Shown: in pieces, positions 61,741 to 64,000 of the stretch | Layout of the letters: each line of letters opens with the position of its first letter | How positions within the stretch are numbered: position 1 is the stretch's first letter | Assembly (NCBI RefSeq): GCF_018219455.1 | Contig: NZ_CP056122.1 | Coordinates: 1,674,001-1,738,000, forward strand | Reading direction: 5' to 3' | DNA: 64,000 nt | Source: Moritella sp. 5 | GTDB taxonomy: Bacteria; Pseudomonadota; Gammaproteobacteria; Enterobacterales; Moritellaceae | Translations under genes and position numbers: made by a program | The notes under the pieces: model-generated | The model's input: only the letters and a program-made list of their open reading frames with translations | The model's database searches: none | Told to the model about the DNA's origin: nothing

Positions 61741-62973
61741 ATGCAACGTCAGGTTAAGTTGTACCATTATCAGTTGCCTTTGGACTGTGCCATGATATTA
61801 CGTGGCCAGTCTGTCTGTGTTCGTGAAGGCTGGATTATTGAGTTGCAAGAAAGGGGTGAATTGCAGGAGGGGGCTGAATTATTGGAAAATGTTGAGTTCC
61901 ATGAGCAGTGCAAAAGCACTCAAGTTAATAAAGTGGGGCGTGGCGAAATCGCGCCTTTACCTGGCTTTAGTAATGAGACATCAGCGCAAGCAAAGCAGCA
62001 ACTCGAAAGCATGATCCAAATTTGGCTAGAGCAGGGCGTAGTGGATCTGAGTGCGTGCTGCCCCTCTGTGGCGTTTGGTTTTAGCATGGCACTTTTGGAG
62101 TTAGAGGACGGGCTACCGCAAATGACTTATTGCGACGATATTCATAACGGCAAGCTTCATAACGGTAATAGACATCATCATCACATTAACAGCGCGCTAT
62201 TATTGGCTGCTGATCTTAGAATCATAAACCGTAAACATGCAGAACTTGCCGCGAGTTCCTTATGTAAGTTGAAAATTGCCACCCAACCGACTGCGAAAGG
62301 CGCCTGTCATGACGGCGAGATTGCTCGGCAGTTACTACAGCGATACCCTCAATTACGGTTACGTTTAGATGCCAACCGACGTTGGAACCTTGTGAATGCG
62401 TTGGCGTTTGCCGAGCAGCTCCCCGCGGCGTTACGCCAGCGTATCGATTTCATCGAAGAGCCGTGTCATCACTCAAGCGATAGTTATCTGTTTACGCGTG
62501 AAACTGGGATTGCCATCGCATGGGATGAAAGCTTGCGGGATGCTTGCAAAAACCGGCGAGGGCGGGGTGATGTTGAGTTTCTGAAGTCTACAGTCGCTGA
62601 GTGTCATGCTTCTGACACCGCATCAATTGCCGCTATTGTGATTAAACCTATGCTGGCTGGCACCATTCATCACTGCCGTCACTTGATTGAGCTGGCATAT
62701 CAATTGGGTTTAACTGTGGTGATTAGTTCAAGTCTTGAATCTAGTTTTGGTTTACTGCAACTGGCTCGTTTATCGCAGTGGTTAACACCTGATACGACCC
62801 CCGGGTTAGATACTCTGCATGTTTTTAAGCAGCAAGTGGCAATACCTTATCCAGGCTGTCGTTTGCCTTTGTTAGCACTAACTACATTACCTTGTCGTAC
62901 CTATTTGCAAGTTACAGATATAAGATATCAAGATATAAATACAAAGCAGCATCGTATTATGGAAGCCTATAAA
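61741..62973 (+). CDS. menC: O-succinylbenzoate synthase MenC
   Basis: MenC is an enolase-superfamily enzyme that dehydrates SHCHC. The catalytic region has LKIA (Lys), RLDANRRW, DFIEEPCH, AWDESLRD and VIKPMLAGTIHHC, giving the metal ligands and second Lys. I chose the ATG at 61741, eight bases after GGAG, over the in-frame TTG at 61735. At about 411 residues it is longer than the usual ~320, with insertions in the N-terminal third (the QERGELQEGAELLENVEFHE region) and a His/Asn-rich loop near HNGNRHHHH. The stop codon is TGA at 62974-62976, overlapping the menE start. Confidence 0.92.
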
Positions 62974-64000
62974 TGATAGACGTTGTAATTGATAACATAG
63001 AGAGTCATGAAGTCAGTTTTAGTTGTTGGCCTTGGCAACATTGGTCATTACTTAATCCGGATGGTATTGCCTTGGTATATGGTGAGTATTCATTTACTTG
63101 GCAGCAAGTGAATTCGCTGGTGGATGAATATGCCGAACAGTTAAATATACAAGGTGTACGACAAGATCATATTGTTGCTGCTCTGAGCGTTAATAACCCA
63201 GATGTATTGTGGTTATATTTAGCTTGTTTACGACTCGGTGCTTGCTGTGTGGTACTAGATCCGAAACAAAGTGCTGAACAGTTAAATGACCAGTTTGAAG
63301 CACTCGCGGCACAGTTTATTTGGGTATCAGCACCTGCATTTAATCGTTCACAAGGTTTGCAAAGTATTAATAATACGAGAGAGTTAGTGTTTACTCTCCT
63401 CCTTAGCCCCTCGGAGATGACTTCATCAACAAGGTCGACTATTTCTATAACAGCGTCTACAGCGGCAACCAAATACGTGAGTACTGAGGATAGTATTAAG
63501 CTGGAGTGGCAAGCAGAGCGCCTAGCCAGTATCGTCTTTACATCCGGTTCAACTGGTAAAGCCAAAGCGGTTGCACATAGCGGTGAAAATCATTTGTATT
63601 CTGCTGCGGGTTTGTTATCAGTGTTCAGTTATAGGGCGTCAGACAGTTGGTTATTGTCGTTACCTTTGTTTCATGTATCAGGCTTAGCGATTGTGTGGCG
63701 TTGGTTATCTGCTGGTGGGCAGGTGGTGTTACCGTTAGCAGATAGTCTTGTTGAACAGTTATCACAAGTAACGCACGCATCTTTAGTACCAACTCAATTG
63801 CGACGCTACCTTAATGAATTGGGTGCAGATCAAGAGGTTATTAGTCTTAAACGTATCTTGTTAGGTGGTGCAGTGATCCCCGTCGTATTAACGGATAAAG
63901 CGAAATCCCTCGGTATTGATTGCTGGTCTGGCTATGGCATGACTGAAATGGCCTCTACTGTCACCGCTAAACCTGCGGATGATAGTGTAGGCGTTGGTAC
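62973..64000 (+). CDS. menE: O-succinylbenzoate-CoA ligase MenE (partial, cut by window end)
   Basis: The frame opens at ATG 62973, overlapping the menC stop (ATGA), and is still open at the last base, giving at least 342 residues. MenE activates O-succinylbenzoate to its CoA ester. Seen motifs are FTSGSTGKAKAVAHS for the adenylate-forming P-loop, LPLFHVSGLAIVWRWL, LLGGAVIP, and GYGMTEMAST for the A5 motif. The C-terminal domain lies beyond the window. Confidence 0.93.
   Translation, partial: MIDVVIDNIESHEVSFSCWPWQHWSLLNPDGIALVYGEYSFTWQQVNSLVDEYAEQLNIQGVRQDHIVAALSVNNPDVLWLYLACLRLGACCVVLDPKQSAEQLNDQFEALAAQFIWVSAPAFNRSQGLQSINNTRELVFTLLLSPSEMTSSTRSTISITASTAATKYVSTEDSIKLEWQAERLASIVFTSGSTGKAKAVAHSGENHLYSAAGLLSVFSYRASDSWLLSLPLFHVSGLAIVWRWLSAGGQVVLPLADSLVEQLSQVTHASLVPTQLRRYLNELGADQEVISLKRILLGGAVIPVVLTDKAKSLGIDCWSGYGMTEMASTVTAKPADDSVGVG

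Overview
The window is AT-rich gammaproteobacterial DNA, probably from a marine, cold-adapted genus close to Moritella, Vibrio or Shewanella. The genus is an inference from gene content and protein resemblance, and no rRNA gene is present to settle it. No tRNA, insertion sequence, integrase or CRISPR array was seen.

Positions 1 to about 42,350 are one continuous type VI secretion (T6SS) region. It starts with a very large OmpA-domain protein at the left edge. A divergent pair follows: vasH/clpV on the minus strand, and hcp-vgrG plus an effector-loading set (DUF6484, a HEAT-like protein, DUF2169 and a ketosynthase-like protein) on the plus strand. hcp is preceded by a well-formed sigma-54 promoter and a repeated candidate activator site, which fits control by the neighbouring VasH. 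A Ser/Thr kinase and tssA-B-C-E-F-G come next, then an Lrp-type regulator, tssM and a vasL-like gene on the minus strand. The last part is a plus-strand operon of an outer-membrane barrel, Fha, tssJ, tssK, tssL and a PAAR-like effector. All thirteen core components can be found, although tssD and tssI lie apart from the rest.

Positions 34,742-42,354 are the most interesting part. A PAAR-like (DUF4150) effector is followed by an AHH nuclease gene, an Imm11-family gene, a second small Imm11-like gene and a terminator. The whole set then repeats without the PAAR-like N-terminus: a nearly identical effector core, a different tip, a different AHH nuclease, a different Imm11 gene, and a nearly identical small Imm11-like gene and terminator. 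A third, decayed remnant follows, with an Imm11 gene, a frameshifted small gene and a degraded terminator. Variable toxin/immunity segments thus lie between conserved direct repeats, the arrangement expected of a cassette array that can switch the T6SS payload by homologous recombination. The array ends at a fragment of uvrB truncated at both ends.

Beyond the T6SS region lie an aerolysin-family pore-forming toxin (43,315-44,805), pfkA and tpiA, an elyC homologue next to a three-gene SMC/condensin-like (Mks/Jet-type) operon without a JetD/MksG nuclease, a basic amino-acid antiporter, a TauE/SafE exporter, and the menaquinone operon menF-D-H-B-C-E, with menE cut by the right edge.
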